Counted from the stretch's first letter, positions 8,318 through 17,666 are shown. The stretch: DNA of 64,000 bases from Streptomyces sp. 71268 (GCF_029392895.1 NZ_CP114200.1:5524501-5588500), one strand, 5' to 3'. Translations and numbers: made by a program. Notes: a model not told the origin generated them from the letters alone.

Positions 8318-9215
8318 TTGACCACGCACGTACCGCACGCAGCGCACACGGTGACGCTGCCGGGCTCGCTCGACGAGGCCGTGGCGGCGTTGACCGCCAT
8401 GCCCGCGGCCGTGCCCGTCGCGGGTGGTACCGATCTGATGGCGGCCGTCAACTCCGGGCTGCTGCGGCCCGCCGCGTTGGTCGGCCTCGGCCGGATCAGC
8501 GAGATCCGCGGCTGGCAGTACCAGGACGGGCACGCCCTGCTCGGCGCCGGGCTGACGCACGCCCGCATGGGCCGTCCCGACTTCGCCGCGCTGATCCCGG
8601 CGCTGGCCGCCGCGGCGCGCGCCGCGGGGCCGCCGCAGATCCGCAACGCAGGCACACTCGGCGGCAACGTCGTCACCAGCGGGCCCACCGGCGACGCGTT
8701 GCCCGTGCTCGCCGCGCTTGAGGCGACCCTCGTCATCGTCGGCCCCGACGGCAGCCGCGAGATCCCGGTCAGCCACCTGTTGGCGGGCGTGGAGATGCTG
8801 CGGCCCGGCGAGTTGGTCGGCTTCGTCCGCGTTCCGCTGCTGCACGCCCCGCAGACCTTCCTCAAGGCCACCGGCCGCACCGGCCCCGGCCGCGCCATCG
8901 CGTCGGTGGCCGTGGTGCTCGACCCGGCGCGCCGGGGCGTGCGCTGCGCGGTCGGCGCCGTCGCCCCGATGCCGCTGCGCCCGCTGGACGCCGAGGCGTG
9001 GGTGGCCTCGCTCATCGACTGGGACGGCGCCCGCGGCCTGGCCCCCGAGGTGCGCGCGGCCTTCGGCGAGTACGTGGCCGCCGCCTGCATCCCGGACCCG
9101 CCGGCCCCCGAGGACGGCGCCCACGAACCACCCCCCCTTGCCGCCCGCCGCCCTCCACCTGCGGCGTACGGTGGCGATCCTGGCCCGCCGAGCACTGGGG
9201 AGGGCGCTCGCATGA
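8318..9215 (+). CDS. Xanthine-dehydrogenase-family FAD-binding subunit, apparent +1 frameshift near its end
   Basis: The FAD-binding (medium) subunit of a molybdenum hydroxylase. TTG at 8318 is taken as the start because GAAGGGG lies seven bases upstream and it gives an N-terminus just ahead of the fold. The fold is clear: VPVAGGTDLMAAV is the FAD pyrophosphate-binding loop, and PPQIRNAGTLGGNVVTS is the second conserved FAD segment. Reading stays in one frame to about residue 270. At the C7 run 9131-9137 the natural-looking ending (LPPAALHLRRTVAILARRAL then a TGA at 9213-9215, overlapping the next ATG) is in the next frame; removing one C restores it. Read literally, the frame instead runs into the 2Fe-2S gene. 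Either an assembly/homopolymer error or a real mutation; I consider separate subunits the ancestral state. Confidence 0.82.
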
Positions 9216-12200
9216 CCTCTGAACACCACCCGCGCGGCCCCGGCCACCCGACAGGGCCCGAGGCCGAGCCGCGCCGCGCCGACGAGCCGGAGCACGGCAC
9301 GCCCGACGCGGGCTACGGGGTGCCCGGCGGCGCGCCGCAGGCGTTCGCCGGCTGGCAGCCGATGCCGAGCGGCCCGGAGTACGACGCCGAGGGCACCGCC
9401 TTCGTGCAACTGCCGCCCGAACTGGCCGACCCGTCGGCGCCGCTGCCGCAGGGCTGGGACCCGCTGGCCGCGCCCGGCACCGGCTACACGCCGCCCCCCG
9501 GCGCCCACTGGCACCCGCAGTCCACGCCGCCGAGGCTGGCCGCCGGCCCCGAGGACGGCGGGCACGCCGACGAGCGGGGCGCGCAGCCGTACGCGACGCC
9601 GTACGACCAGCCGTACGCGCAGCACGCCGGACCCGCCGACGGGCCCGGCGCCGACCCGGCCGTCACCGGCCACTGGTCGCTGCCGCACGGCCCGGATCAG
9701 AGCGCCGACCCGACGCCGGGCGGCCAGCCCGCGACCGGACAGTGGTCGATCCCGCTCGCCGCCGACGACGGCCCCGATGAGGCGGGCGAGTTCCCGCGCG
9801 GCGAGCACCGTCAGGCCGGCTACGGGCAGCGGGGCGCGGCCACGGGCGAACACGACCTCGGCCACGGCGAGCAGGGCCACCCCGGCCAGCGGGACCCCGC
9901 GCACGACCCGTACGGCGACGGCGGGGCGCACGAGGCGGGCGGGGCGGACGCGCAGGGCCAGCCGCACGACCCGCACGCAACCGCGCAGTGGCCGGTGCCC
10001 TCCGCGCTCGGCGGGACCGGGCAGTGGACGCTGCCCACCGTCGGCGACGACAGCGTCGAGGAAACCGGCGAATACACCATGAGCGCCTACCGGTTCGGGC
10101 TGCCCCCGCACCCGGGAGGCCCGCGGGCCGACCGGCCGCACCCGGGCGAGCCGACGCCGGCCGCCCAAACGCCGGGCGCCGGACCGCAGGACCACGACTC
10201 CTACCCGCCCGGCTACCCGACCGACGCGGCCGGCCCCGCCGACTACGGCCACGGGCCCGACCCCGACCAGGCGCCCTACCCGGAGCAGGGGTACGCGGCG
10301 CAGGCCGGCCCCGGCGCCGACCAGTCCGAGCCGGGCCACCCCTACGGCGGCCCGGAGCAGGCCCCGTACGCTACCGACCGGCCGGGCTCCGGCCGGCCCG
10401 ACGACACCGCGGGGCACGGTGTGCCGAACCAGGCCCAGGCCGGCACCGGCCTGCCCGGGCAGCAGTTGGGCGAGCGCCCGGACCCCGGCGAGCGGCAGGG
10501 CCCGGCGGCGCAGGACCCGGGACCGCACGAGCCGCACCGCCCGCAGGGCGTTCCGCAGTGGCCGACGCCACCGGCCGGCGACGCGAGCACCGGTCAGTGG
10601 CCGGTGGCGGGCGCGGCGGAGCCCGGCGAACCGATGACCGGACAGGCGCCGGAGGCGTACGCGCTCGCCGACCGGTTGGTCGCCCCGTACCGCCCCCGCC
10701 CCACGCACCAACCCGAGCAGCCGGAGTACCCCGCGCACCCCGACAGTGCGGAGGCCACCGACGGCGCCGCCGCGCCGGCGGACGACGGCACCGGTCAGCC
10801 CGGTCCTGACGCCGGCCAGCCTGGCGGCCCGGCGGCCCAGCACTGGGCGCCCGGGGACGCGGCGACGGACCAGACGGCGGACCAGGCGTCCGCCGAGGAC
10901 CCGGTCGACGGTGCGGGCCAGGCCGGCGATACGGCCCCGACCGACGAGCGGCCCGCGACCACGGGCGCCGGCCCGGGGCGTCCCGAGGCCGAGCGCGCCG
11001 ACGCGCCCGGCGCCGCCGCACCCGACGCCCCGCAGGGCGCGCCGGCGCGCGCGGACGAAGCGCCGCACGCCCCGACCGCGCCCGGCGACGGCGTGCGCGC
11101 CGACGCCCCCGGGGACGCCCGCGCGCCGCAGGGCGCCGCCGGCGAGCCGGGTGACGTGCCGGCCGCCCGGCTGCCCTGGCCCACGCCCGGCCCGGACGGT
11201 CAACTGCCGGACACCTCCGGCCAGTTCGGCTTCCCCGCCGCCCCGTCCACCGCCGCCGGCCCCCGGGTGCCGGCCCAGGGCGACCCCGGCCACGACGGTC
11301 CGGCCCAGCCGCCGCACGGGGAGCGGTCGCCGCGGGGCGAGCAGCACTCCGCGCCGGCGCACCCCGGCGCGCCCGGCGTCGATGCGACTCCCGGCGCCGA
11401 CGCGCACTCCGACGACGCCGGTGACCCGGCCGTCGCGGACCCGCACCAGCCGCCGGCGCCCGCCGCCGCGCCGACCGCCGACGGCGCGACGCACGGGGAG
11501 GGCGCGACGCACGGAGACGGCCAGCCGAGCCCCACCGGCGAAGTGGGTGGCGAGGCCGAGCAGTTCGCCGACGCCGCGCACCAGGCCCCGGTCACCGGCG
11601 CGCCGACCCCGGCCCCCGAGGCCACCGCCCCGCACACGCCCGCGCAGGGCACCCGTATGCCCGCCCCACCGGTGCAGGGCGCCCCCGTCCCCGGAACGCC
11701 GGCGCACGGGACCCCCGCGCCCGGGACCGCGACCCACGGCACCCCGGCGCAGGGCACCCCTGCACAGGGCACCCCCGCGCAGGGCACCCCGGCGCACGGC
11801 ACGCCCGTCCAGGGCGCCCCCGGCAGCGCGACACCAGCCCAGGGCACGCCGATCGACGGCGCTCCCCCGCACGGCACGCCGCCGCATGGCATTCCGGCGC
11901 CCGGCACCCCGCCGCACGGCACCCCGCCGCACGGCACGCCCGCGCAGCCGGACGGCGCGACGGCGCGCGACGGCGCGGCCACCGACGCGCGCACGCCCAT
12001 CGCCCTCGGCCCGGTCGCCCCCGACGCCGTCCCCGCCGATGCCGCAACCGCCAACGCGGCTCCCGCTGACGCCGGTTCGGCCGGTCCCGGCGCCGGGCAC
12101 CCGCTCGCGGAGGGCGAGGCGTCCCGTACCGACGCCTCCCACGCGGACGCGCCCCGTACCGAGGCCTCCCGCACCGACGGCGCCGGCTCGAACCTGGCCG

Positions 12201-13720
12201 GCGCGGCCCTGAGCGGCGCGGAGCCGGGGCACGCCCCGGCCGACCAGGCCCAGGCCGACGCCGAGCCGACCCCCGCCCACCCGCACGCGGAGCCGACCCA
12301 CGCCGAGCCGGTCCACGCCGAGCCGGCCCACGCCGACGCGGAGTCCGACGCCGACGCGCACCCCGCCGCGATCCCCGGCCCACGCCGGGCCGTGGCGCCC
12401 GAGTCGCGGACCGCCGCCGGCGGTGACGCCGGTGCCGACGCCTCGAACGGAGCCGACGCCCCGAGCGGCGCCGAGGCCCCGGCCGAGCCCGGTGCGGGGG
12501 AGGGCCCCGGAGTCGCGGCGGTTGGCGATGACGGCCCGGCCGACCAGCCGCGCCCCGAGGTCGCGGGCGACGGCCCCACGGCCGGCCCGGACACGGGCTC
12601 CGACGCCGGCCCCGCCGTCGACGCGACCGACCCGGACGCCGCCGAGAGCCCCGAGGACGACGGCCCCGCCGCCGTGCCGGCACCGGCGGGAGCGGACGCG
12701 GCCGGCGCCGATGGCGCCGACAGCGCCGAGGTGACGGCGGGCGCGCCCACGTCGGCGGTGTCCGCCGACGCCGACGGGACCGCCGCCGCCCCGACCCCCG
12801 AAGCCGCTTCCGGGGCCGCCCCCGCCGACCCGCACACCGAGCACCCGTTGGCCTCGTACGTGTTGCGGGTCAACGGCGCCGACCGGCCCGTGACCGGCGC
12901 GTGGATCGGCGAGTCGCTGCTGTACGTGCTGCGCGAGCGGCTCGGCCTCGCGGGTGCCAAGGACGGCTGTTCGCAGGGCGAGTGCGGGGCCTGCTCGGTG
13001 CAGGTCGACGGGCGTCTGGTGGCCTCCTGCCTGGTGCCCGCCGCGACCACCGCCGGGTCCGAGGTCCGCACCGTGGAGGGGCTGGCCACCAGCGGGCAGC
13101 CCAGCGACGTGCAGCGGGCGCTGGCCGACTCGGGCGCCGTGCAGTGCGGCTTCTGCGTGCCGGGCCTCGCGATGACCGTGCACGACCTGCTGGAGGGCAA
13201 CCACGCGCCCACCGAGCAGGAGACCCGACAGGCGATCTGCGGCAACCTCTGCCGCTGCTCCGGCTACCGTGGCGTGCTCGACGCCGTACGCGAGGTGGTG
13301 GCCGGCCGTGAGGCCGCTGCCGCCGCCGACGAGGCCGCGCACGACAGCCCGGCCGGCGACGGCGGCCCGGCCGCCAACGCCGGCCCCGGCCCCGGTCAGT
13401 TCCCGCCGCACGACGCCCCGCACCCCGCCGACCCCTCGGCGGTCCCGGGCGCGTTCCCGGCCGGCTACCCCGGGCACGGCGCACCGCAGGGCGCGCCCGT
13501 CGCGTACGACGCCGGGCACGACCCGCTGGGCCAGGGCACGGGCCACACCGCACCCGACTACGCGGGCTACGGCACCAACGGCCACGGCGGTCAGGGCCCC
13601 GGTTACGGCGGCCAGGACCCCGCCTACGGCAGTCAGGACATCGCCTACGACGGCCAGGACATCGCCTACGGCGGCGGGGCACTTCACGACGACGGCGGCA
13701 GCGGAAGGCAATCGGCATGA
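9212..13720 (+). CDS. 2Fe-2S subunit of a xanthine-dehydrogenase-like complex with giant low-complexity N-terminus
   Basis: A 1,502-residue protein. Residues 1 to about 1210 are Pro/Ala/Gly/Asp/His-rich and predicted disordered by composition, with repeated TGxWxxP-like motifs (TGHWSLP, TGQWSIP, TAQWPVP, TGQWTLP, TGQWPVA) in the first 460 residues, a block of GTPAQ/HGTPP pentapeptide repeats (11640-11950) and HAEP repeats (about 12290). The enzyme part starts near 1211: plant-type ferredoxin cluster Cys1253, 1258, 1261, 1273, then the alpha-helical second cluster CGFC (1312, 1315) and CRC (1347, 1349). A Gly/Tyr/Gln-rich tail follows. Ordinary small subunits are about 160-200 residues. ATG overlaps the FAD gene's stop (ATGA), and its own stop overlaps the next ATG. 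Confidence 0.88.
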   Translation: MTSEHHPRGPGHPTGPEAEPRRADEPEHGTPDAGYGVPGGAPQAFAGWQPMPSGPEYDAEGTAFVQLPPELADPSAPLPQGWDPLAAPGTGYTPPPGAHWHPQSTPPRLAAGPEDGGHADERGAQPYATPYDQPYAQHAGPADGPGADPAVTGHWSLPHGPDQSADPTPGGQPATGQWSIPLAADDGPDEAGEFPRGEHRQAGYGQRGAATGEHDLGHGEQGHPGQRDPAHDPYGDGGAHEAGGADAQGQPHDPHATAQWPVPSALGGTGQWTLPTVGDDSVEETGEYTMSAYRFGLPPHPGGPRADRPHPGEPTPAAQTPGAGPQDHDSYPPGYPTDAAGPADYGHGPDPDQAPYPEQGYAAQAGPGADQSEPGHPYGGPEQAPYATDRPGSGRPDDTAGHGVPNQAQAGTGLPGQQLGERPDPGERQGPAAQDPGPHEPHRPQGVPQWPTPPAGDASTGQWPVAGAAEPGEPMTGQAPEAYALADRLVAPYRPRPTHQPEQPEYPAHPDSAEATDGAAAPADDGTGQPGPDAGQPGGPAAQHWAPGDAATDQTADQASAEDPVDGAGQAGDTAPTDERPATTGAGPGRPEAERADAPGAAAPDAPQGAPARADEAPHAPTAPGDGVRADAPGDARAPQGAAGEPGDVPAARLPWPTPGPDGQLPDTSGQFGFPAAPSTAAGPRVPAQGDPGHDGPAQPPHGERSPRGEQHSAPAHPGAPGVDATPGADAHSDDAGDPAVADPHQPPAPAAAPTADGATHGEGATHGDGQPSPTGEVGGEAEQFADAAHQAPVTGAPTPAPEATAPHTPAQGTRMPAPPVQGAPVPGTPAHGTPAPGTATHGTPAQGTPAQGTPAQGTPAHGTPVQGAPGSATPAQGTPIDGAPPHGTPPHGIPAPGTPPHGTPPHGTPAQPDGATARDGAATDARTPIALGPVAPDAVPADAATANAAPADAGSAGPGAGHPLAEGEASRTDASHADAPRTEASRTDGAGSNLAGAALSGAEPGHAPADQAQADAEPTPAHPHAEPTHAEPVHAEPAHADAESDADAHPAAIPGPRRAVAPESRTAAGGDAGADASNGADAPSGAEAPAEPGAGEGPGVAAVGDDGPADQPRPEVAGDGPTAGPDTGSDAGPAVDATDPDAAESPEDDGPAAVPAPAGADAAGADGADSAEVTAGAPTSAVSADADGTAAAPTPEAASGAAPADPHTEHPLASYVLRVNGADRPVTGAWIGESLLYVLRERLGLAGAKDGCSQGECGACSVQVDGRLVASCLVPAATTAGSEVRTVEGLATSGQPSDVQRALADSGAVQCGFCVPGLAMTVHDLLEGNHAPTEQETRQAICGNLCRCSGYRGVLDAVREVVAGREAAAAADEAAHDSPAGDGGPAANAGPGPGQFPPHDAPHPADPSAVPGAFPAGYPGHGAPQGAPVAYDAGHDPLGQGTGHTAPDYAGYGTNGHGGQGPGYGGQDPAYGSQDIAYDGQDIAYGGGALHDDGGSGRQSA
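11640..11950. repeat. Tandem ~15-bp repeats encoding GTPAQ/HGTPP units
   Basis: Inside the 2Fe-2S subunit gene, roughly twenty degenerate 15-base units of the form (CAG/CAC)-GGC-ACC-CC-GC encode QGTPA, HGTPA or HGTPP. Such arrays can change copy number by slippage without shifting the frame. Confidence 0.8.
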
Positions 13721-16056
13721 CGGGAACCGCGGACGGCCACGGCGCCGCCACCGTGCCTGCGACGGTGGTCGGTGCGGTACCGGGGCCGCCGGCACCGCAC
13801 GGGCTCGGCGTGTCCGTGCCGCCGCTCGACTCCATCGCCAAGACGCAGGGCGTCTTCCCGTACGCCGCCGACCTGTGGGCCGAGGGGCTGCTGTGGGCCG
13901 CGGTGCTGCGCTCCCCGCACCCGCACGCGCGCATCGTCTCCATCGACACCTCGGCGGCGAACGCCATGCCCGGCGTGCGGACGGTGGTCACGCACGCGGA
14001 CGTGCCGGGCGACGCCGCGCACGGGCGTAAGGTCCTGGACCGGCCGGTGTTCGCCACCGACCTGGTGCGCCACCACGGCGAGCCGATCGCCGCTGTGGCC
14101 GCCGACCACCCCGACACGGCCCGCCTCGCGGCGGCGGCCATCGCCGTCGAGTACGAGGTCCTCGACCCGGTCACCGACCCGGAGCAGGCGTTCAGCGCCG
14201 AGCCGCTGCACCCCGACGGCAACCTGATCCGGCACATCCCGCTCAGCTACGGCGACCCGAGCGTGGTCGGCGACGTCATCGTCGAGGGCGTGTACCGGAT
14301 CGGGCGCCAGGACCCGGCGCCGATCGGCGCCGAGGCCGGGCTCGCCGTGCCGCGCCCGGACGGTGGCGTGGAGCTGTACACCGCCTCCACCGACCCGCAC
14401 GCTGACCGCGACCTGGCCGCCGCCTGCTACGGGCTGCCGCCCGAGTTGGTGAAGGTCGTCGTGACCGGCGTGCCGGGCGCCATGGGCGAGCGCGAGGACG
14501 CCGGCATGCTGCTGCCGCTCGGCCTGCTCGCGCTGCGCACCGGTCACCCGGTCAAGCTGGCCGCGACCCGCGAGGAGTCCTTCCTCGGGCACGCCCACCG
14601 CCACCCCACGCTGCTGCGCTACCGCCACCACGCCGACGCCGAGGGCACGTTGCTCAAGGTCGAGGCGCAGATCCTGCTGGACGCCGGCGCCTACGCCGAC
14701 ACCTCGGCCGACGCGCTGGCCGCCGCCGTCTCCTTCGCCTGCGGCCCGTACGTGGTGCCGCACGCGTTCATCGAGGGCTGGGCGGTGCGCACCAACAACC
14801 CGCCGTCGGGCCACGTGCGCGGCGAGGGCGCGATGCAGGTGTGCGCGGCGTACGAGGGCCAGATGGACAAGCTGGCGGCCAAGCTCGGCCTCGACCCGGC
14901 CGAGTTGCGGATGCGCAACGTCATGGCCACCGGTGATCTGCTGCCCACCGGCCAGACCGTCACCTGCCCGGCCCCGGTGGCCGACCTGTTGACGGCCGTC
15001 CGTGACGAGCCGCTGCCCCCGCTGCCGGGGGACGACGCGGAGGCGGACGAGAGCGAGTGGCCGCTGCCCGGCGGCCCGGACGGAGCGGGCGACCCGGGGG
15101 CCGTGCGGCGCGGCGTCGGCTACGGGCTCGGCATGGTGCACATGCTGGGCGCCGAGGGCACCGACGAGGTGTCCACGGCCACCGTCAAGGTGCAGGGCTC
15201 GGTGGCCACCGTGGTCTGCGCCGCCGTGGAGACCGGGCAGGGCTTCAGTACGCTGGCCCGGCAGATCGTGCAGGAGACCCTGGGCGTCGAGGAGGTGCAC
15301 ATCGCGCCCGTCGACACCGACCAGCCGCCGGCCGGGCCCGCCGCCCGTGGGCGGCACACCTGGGTGTCGGGCGGCGCGGTGGAGCGGGCCGCGAAGATGG
15401 TCCGTACGCAACTCCTCCAGCCGCTGGCGCACAAGTTCGGCATGTCGACGGAGTTGCTGACCATCGCCGACGGCAAGATCACCTCGTACGACGGGGTGCT
15501 CAGCACGACCGTGGCCGAGGCGCTTGAGGGCAAGGAGCTGTGGGCCACGGCGCAGTGCCGGCCGCACCCGACGGAGCCGCTGGACGACTCGGGGCAGGGC
15601 GACGCGTACGTCGGGCTCGCGTTCTGCGCGATCCGGGCCGTGGTGGACGTGGACGTGGAACTCGGCGCCGTCCGCGTGGTGGAACTGACGGTGGCCCAGG
15701 ACGTGGGGCGCGCGCTGAACCCGAGGCAGCTCAGGGCGCGTATCGAGGCCGGCGTCACGCAGGGCATCGGCGCCGCCCTCAGCGAGAACCTGCGCACCTC
15801 GCGCGGCATCGTCCGCCACCCCGACCTGACGGGCTACGCCCTGCCGACCGCGCTCGACGTGCCCGACATCAAGATCGTGAAGCTGATCGAGGAGCGCGAC
15901 GTGGTGGCGCCGTTCGGCGCCAAGGCGGTCAGCGCGGTCCCGGTCGTCACCTCCCCGGCGGCGATCGCCTCCGCCGTCCGCGCGGCCACCGGCCGCCCGG
16001 TGGGCCGGCTGCCGATCCGGCCCCAGTCGGCCGTCGTGCACGACGAGCGCCGCTAG
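13717..16056 (+). CDS. Xanthine-dehydrogenase-family molybdopterin-binding subunit, non-canonical active site
   Basis: A 779-residue large subunit; its ATG overlaps the previous stop (ATGA). The aldehyde-oxidase/xanthine-dehydrogenase fold is clear along its length: SPHPHARIVSID, the a/b hammerhead, VKLAATREESFLGH, ETGQGFSTLARQI and AQDVGRALNPRQ. Key positions differ from characterised enzymes: the molybdopterin loop usually GGGFGGKE is GVPGAMGERED at 251-261; the RGFG motif is RGEG; and the KAVGEPP motif that supplies the catalytic Glu reads KAVSAVP (736-742), with Ala740 in place of Glu. Cofactor binding may be altered and hydroxylase activity by the known mechanism is doubtful. With the FAD and 2Fe-2S subunits it should form a heterotrimer-based complex; substrate unknown. 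Confidence 0.88.
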   Translation: MTGTADGHGAATVPATVVGAVPGPPAPHGLGVSVPPLDSIAKTQGVFPYAADLWAEGLLWAAVLRSPHPHARIVSIDTSAANAMPGVRTVVTHADVPGDAAHGRKVLDRPVFATDLVRHHGEPIAAVAADHPDTARLAAAAIAVEYEVLDPVTDPEQAFSAEPLHPDGNLIRHIPLSYGDPSVVGDVIVEGVYRIGRQDPAPIGAEAGLAVPRPDGGVELYTASTDPHADRDLAAACYGLPPELVKVVVTGVPGAMGEREDAGMLLPLGLLALRTGHPVKLAATREESFLGHAHRHPTLLRYRHHADAEGTLLKVEAQILLDAGAYADTSADALAAAVSFACGPYVVPHAFIEGWAVRTNNPPSGHVRGEGAMQVCAAYEGQMDKLAAKLGLDPAELRMRNVMATGDLLPTGQTVTCPAPVADLLTAVRDEPLPPLPGDDAEADESEWPLPGGPDGAGDPGAVRRGVGYGLGMVHMLGAEGTDEVSTATVKVQGSVATVVCAAVETGQGFSTLARQIVQETLGVEEVHIAPVDTDQPPAGPAARGRHTWVSGGAVERAAKMVRTQLLQPLAHKFGMSTELLTIADGKITSYDGVLSTTVAEALEGKELWATAQCRPHPTEPLDDSGQGDAYVGLAFCAIRAVVDVDVELGAVRVVELTVAQDVGRALNPRQLRARIEAGVTQGIGAALSENLRTSRGIVRHPDLTGYALPTALDVPDIKIVKLIEERDVVAPFGAKAVSAVPVVTSPAAIASAVRAATGRPVGRLPIRPQSAVVHDERR

Positions 16057-16079
16057 GCCCGGCCCCGGCGGGCCGGGCC
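16056..16079. terminator. Terminator of the xanthine-dehydrogenase-like operon
   Basis: Perfect 10-bp GC stem (16056-16065 with 16070-16079) and a 4-nt loop, starting at the last base of the stop codon. Confidence 0.65.
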
Positions 16080-16224
16080 AACCCTCCGGCCCGCCACGCC
16101 TCCCAGCCTGACCGCCAGCGCGCCCGGCCACCCGCGCCCGGGTTCGCGGTGGCCGACGGCGCGGCCGTCTCGGTCGGCCGCCACCCGCCGCGCCGGGCAG
16201 GGCGGTTGGGGCCGGTCGGATGGG

Positions 16225-16857
16225 TCAGCTCGGGCCGGTGGTCGTCGGCGGGCCGTTCGCGGCGCGCCGGTTCGGGCGGCCGTGGTCGAGCCAGGCGCGC
16301 TCCCACTGGCGGGTCAGCGCCGGGTAGACGACGAGGTACCGGAACGGCAGGATCGCGGCCATGTAGAGCCGGCCGAACAGGCCGTTGTCCTTGACCAGCG
16401 CCGCCATGCGCAGTTCGTGTCCGCCGTCGTCGGTCGGTACCCAGCCCAGGTGCATGATGGTGTGGACGGTCTTGTTGCCCAGTTCGCGGGCCGCCTCGTG
16501 GTCGAGCTGGTACACCTCGGAGAACGGGTCGGTGCAGGGGGCGGCGTCGTGCGCGGTCCGCGCGAGGTCCGGCGGGAGCCGGTCGCGCAGCGAGGGGACC
16601 CGCCCGCCAAGACCCGCCTGGGGAGTGTCCCAGCCGAGCAGGGCGCCGAGCTTCCAGCGCACCGCGAACAGGAACCGGACCGGGGCGGGGGCCTTCCGGG
16701 TGTCGTAGGCAGTCTTCAGCGCCTGGAGCATCACGGGGAAGTCGTCGGGCCCGGCGTCAGGCGCGCGGAAGGACCACACGTCCTCGATCCGGAAGTCCCG
16801 GGTGAACTCGTGGACCCGCCACGGCTGTGCGGTGTGGGCGGCTTTCGGTATGCGCAT
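16225..16857 (-). CDS. DUF2867 family protein
   Basis: A 210-residue protein of the DUF2867 type. Visible conserved stretches are WRVHEFTRDFRIEDVWSF near the N-terminus, DPFSEVYQLDHEAARELGN, TVHTIMHLGWV and LYMAAILPFRYLVVYPAL; the last part is moderately hydrophobic. The ATG at 16857 has GGAGGG seven bases upstream. The function of the family is unestablished. It is divergent from the TetR gene at 17062, and a candidate TetR operator lies in the gap, so it is the likely target of that regulator. Confidence 0.8.
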   Translation of the reverse strand: MRIPKAAHTAQPWRVHEFTRDFRIEDVWSFRAPDAGPDDFPVMLQALKTAYDTRKAPAPVRFLFAVRWKLGALLGWDTPQAGLGGRVPSLRDRLPPDLARTAHDAAPCTDPFSEVYQLDHEAARELGNKTVHTIMHLGWVPTDDGGHELRMAALVKDNGLFGRLYMAAILPFRYLVVYPALTRQWERAWLDHGRPNRRAANGPPTTTGPS

Positions 16858-17020
16858 CGGTCGTTCCCTCCGAGCGGGTGTGCTGTGCCGATGGGGCCGG
16901 AACCGGCGGTCGCTCAGCCGGCCGGCCGCCCGTCGATGGCCGCGACGGCGCCCGCGCGCTCCTGGGCGTGGACGGCGTGCCGGTACGGTCGCGGTGGCAT
17001 AACGAGACCGGTCGTTTTGG

Positions 17021-17031
17021 AACTGTCAGTT
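17021..17031. promoter_or_regulatory. Candidate TetR operator between divergent genes
   Basis: The perfect palindrome AACTGTCAGTT lies between the DUF2867 and TetR genes, 30 bases before the TetR ATG. A second element, AACGA-N6-TCGTT, sits at 17001-17016. TetR proteins usually bind such short dyads in the shared promoter; this pairing is inference. Confidence 0.5.
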
Positions 17032-17061
17032 TCGTTACTCCTGGTTCCGTATGATGCGCCC

Positions 17062-17664
17062 ATGTCCGCTCGAAAGCAAGCACGCAACCCCGGGGGCCGC
17101 CCCCGGGACAGCCGCGTCGACGCCGCCGTCGCCGCCGCCGTCCGGGAACTCCTGGTCGAGGTGGGGTACGCGCGACTCACGATGGCCGAGGTGGCCGCGC
17201 GGGCCGGCGTCGGCAAGGCGGCGATCTACCGGCGCCACGCCACCAAGCAGGAGATGATCTTCGACGTCCTGCTGCCGGACCGGTTCCTGGCCGTGACGCC
17301 CGACCACGGATCGCTCCGGGCCGACCTGGCCGCCGTGCTCGCCGAGGTCGCGGAGGCGATGGCGTCCGCGCCGCCGGGCACGGTCCCCGGCCTGCTGGCC
17401 GACGTCCACGCCGACCCCGCGCTCCACGACCGGTTCAACGAGAGGTACCTGGGGGCCCAGCGCCGGACCCTGACGGAGATCCTCGACCACGCGGCGGCGC
17501 GCGGCGAACTCACCACCCGCCCCGACCCGGCCGTGCTCAACGCTGTGCTCGTCGGCCCCGCCTTCGCCTGGCTGTTCCTGCTCTCCGAGCCCCCCGCCGG
17601 GCTCCCCGCCCTGACCGCGACGCTTCTCGACGCGGCGGTGGCCCTCACGACCCAGGGCACATGA
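17062..17664 (+). CDS. TetR/AcrR-family transcriptional regulator
   Basis: A 200-residue regulator with a standard TetR N-terminal helix-turn-helix: AVAAAVRELLVEVGYARLTM, AEVAARAGVGKAAIYRRHATK and QEMIFDVLL. The C-terminal ligand domain has the form seen in the TetR_C_11/AcrR-like group (MASAPPGTVPGLLADVHADP, then a helix with TRPDPAVLNAVLVGPAFAW). The ATG at 17062 places the helix-turn-helix about 40 residues in. It is divergent from DUF2867 and convergent on mbtH. Effector unknown. Confidence 0.9.
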   Translation: MSARKQARNPGGRPRDSRVDAAVAAAVRELLVEVGYARLTMAEVAARAGVGKAAIYRRHATKQEMIFDVLLPDRFLAVTPDHGSLRADLAAVLAEVAEAMASAPPGTVPGLLADVHADPALHDRFNERYLGAQRRTLTEILDHAAARGELTTRPDPAVLNAVLVGPAFAWLFLLSEPPAGLPALTATLLDAAVALTTQGT

Positions 17665-17666
17665 GG

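Noticed and set aside
7787..13720. A single 1,977-residue FAD + 2Fe-2S fusion protein
   Set aside because: The FAD subunit's proper C-terminus and stop, with ATGA overlap, are present in the adjacent frame, and the TTG at 8318 has a ribosome site. Kept as a frameshift finding instead.
8063..13795. A 1,910-residue open frame on the minus strand opposite the 2Fe-2S subunit gene
   Set aside because: It is the composition shadow of the real gene: long stop-free frames arise in high-G+C DNA, its translation is Arg/Gly/Val-rich without family signatures, and the other strand encodes clear ferredoxin and FAD motifs.
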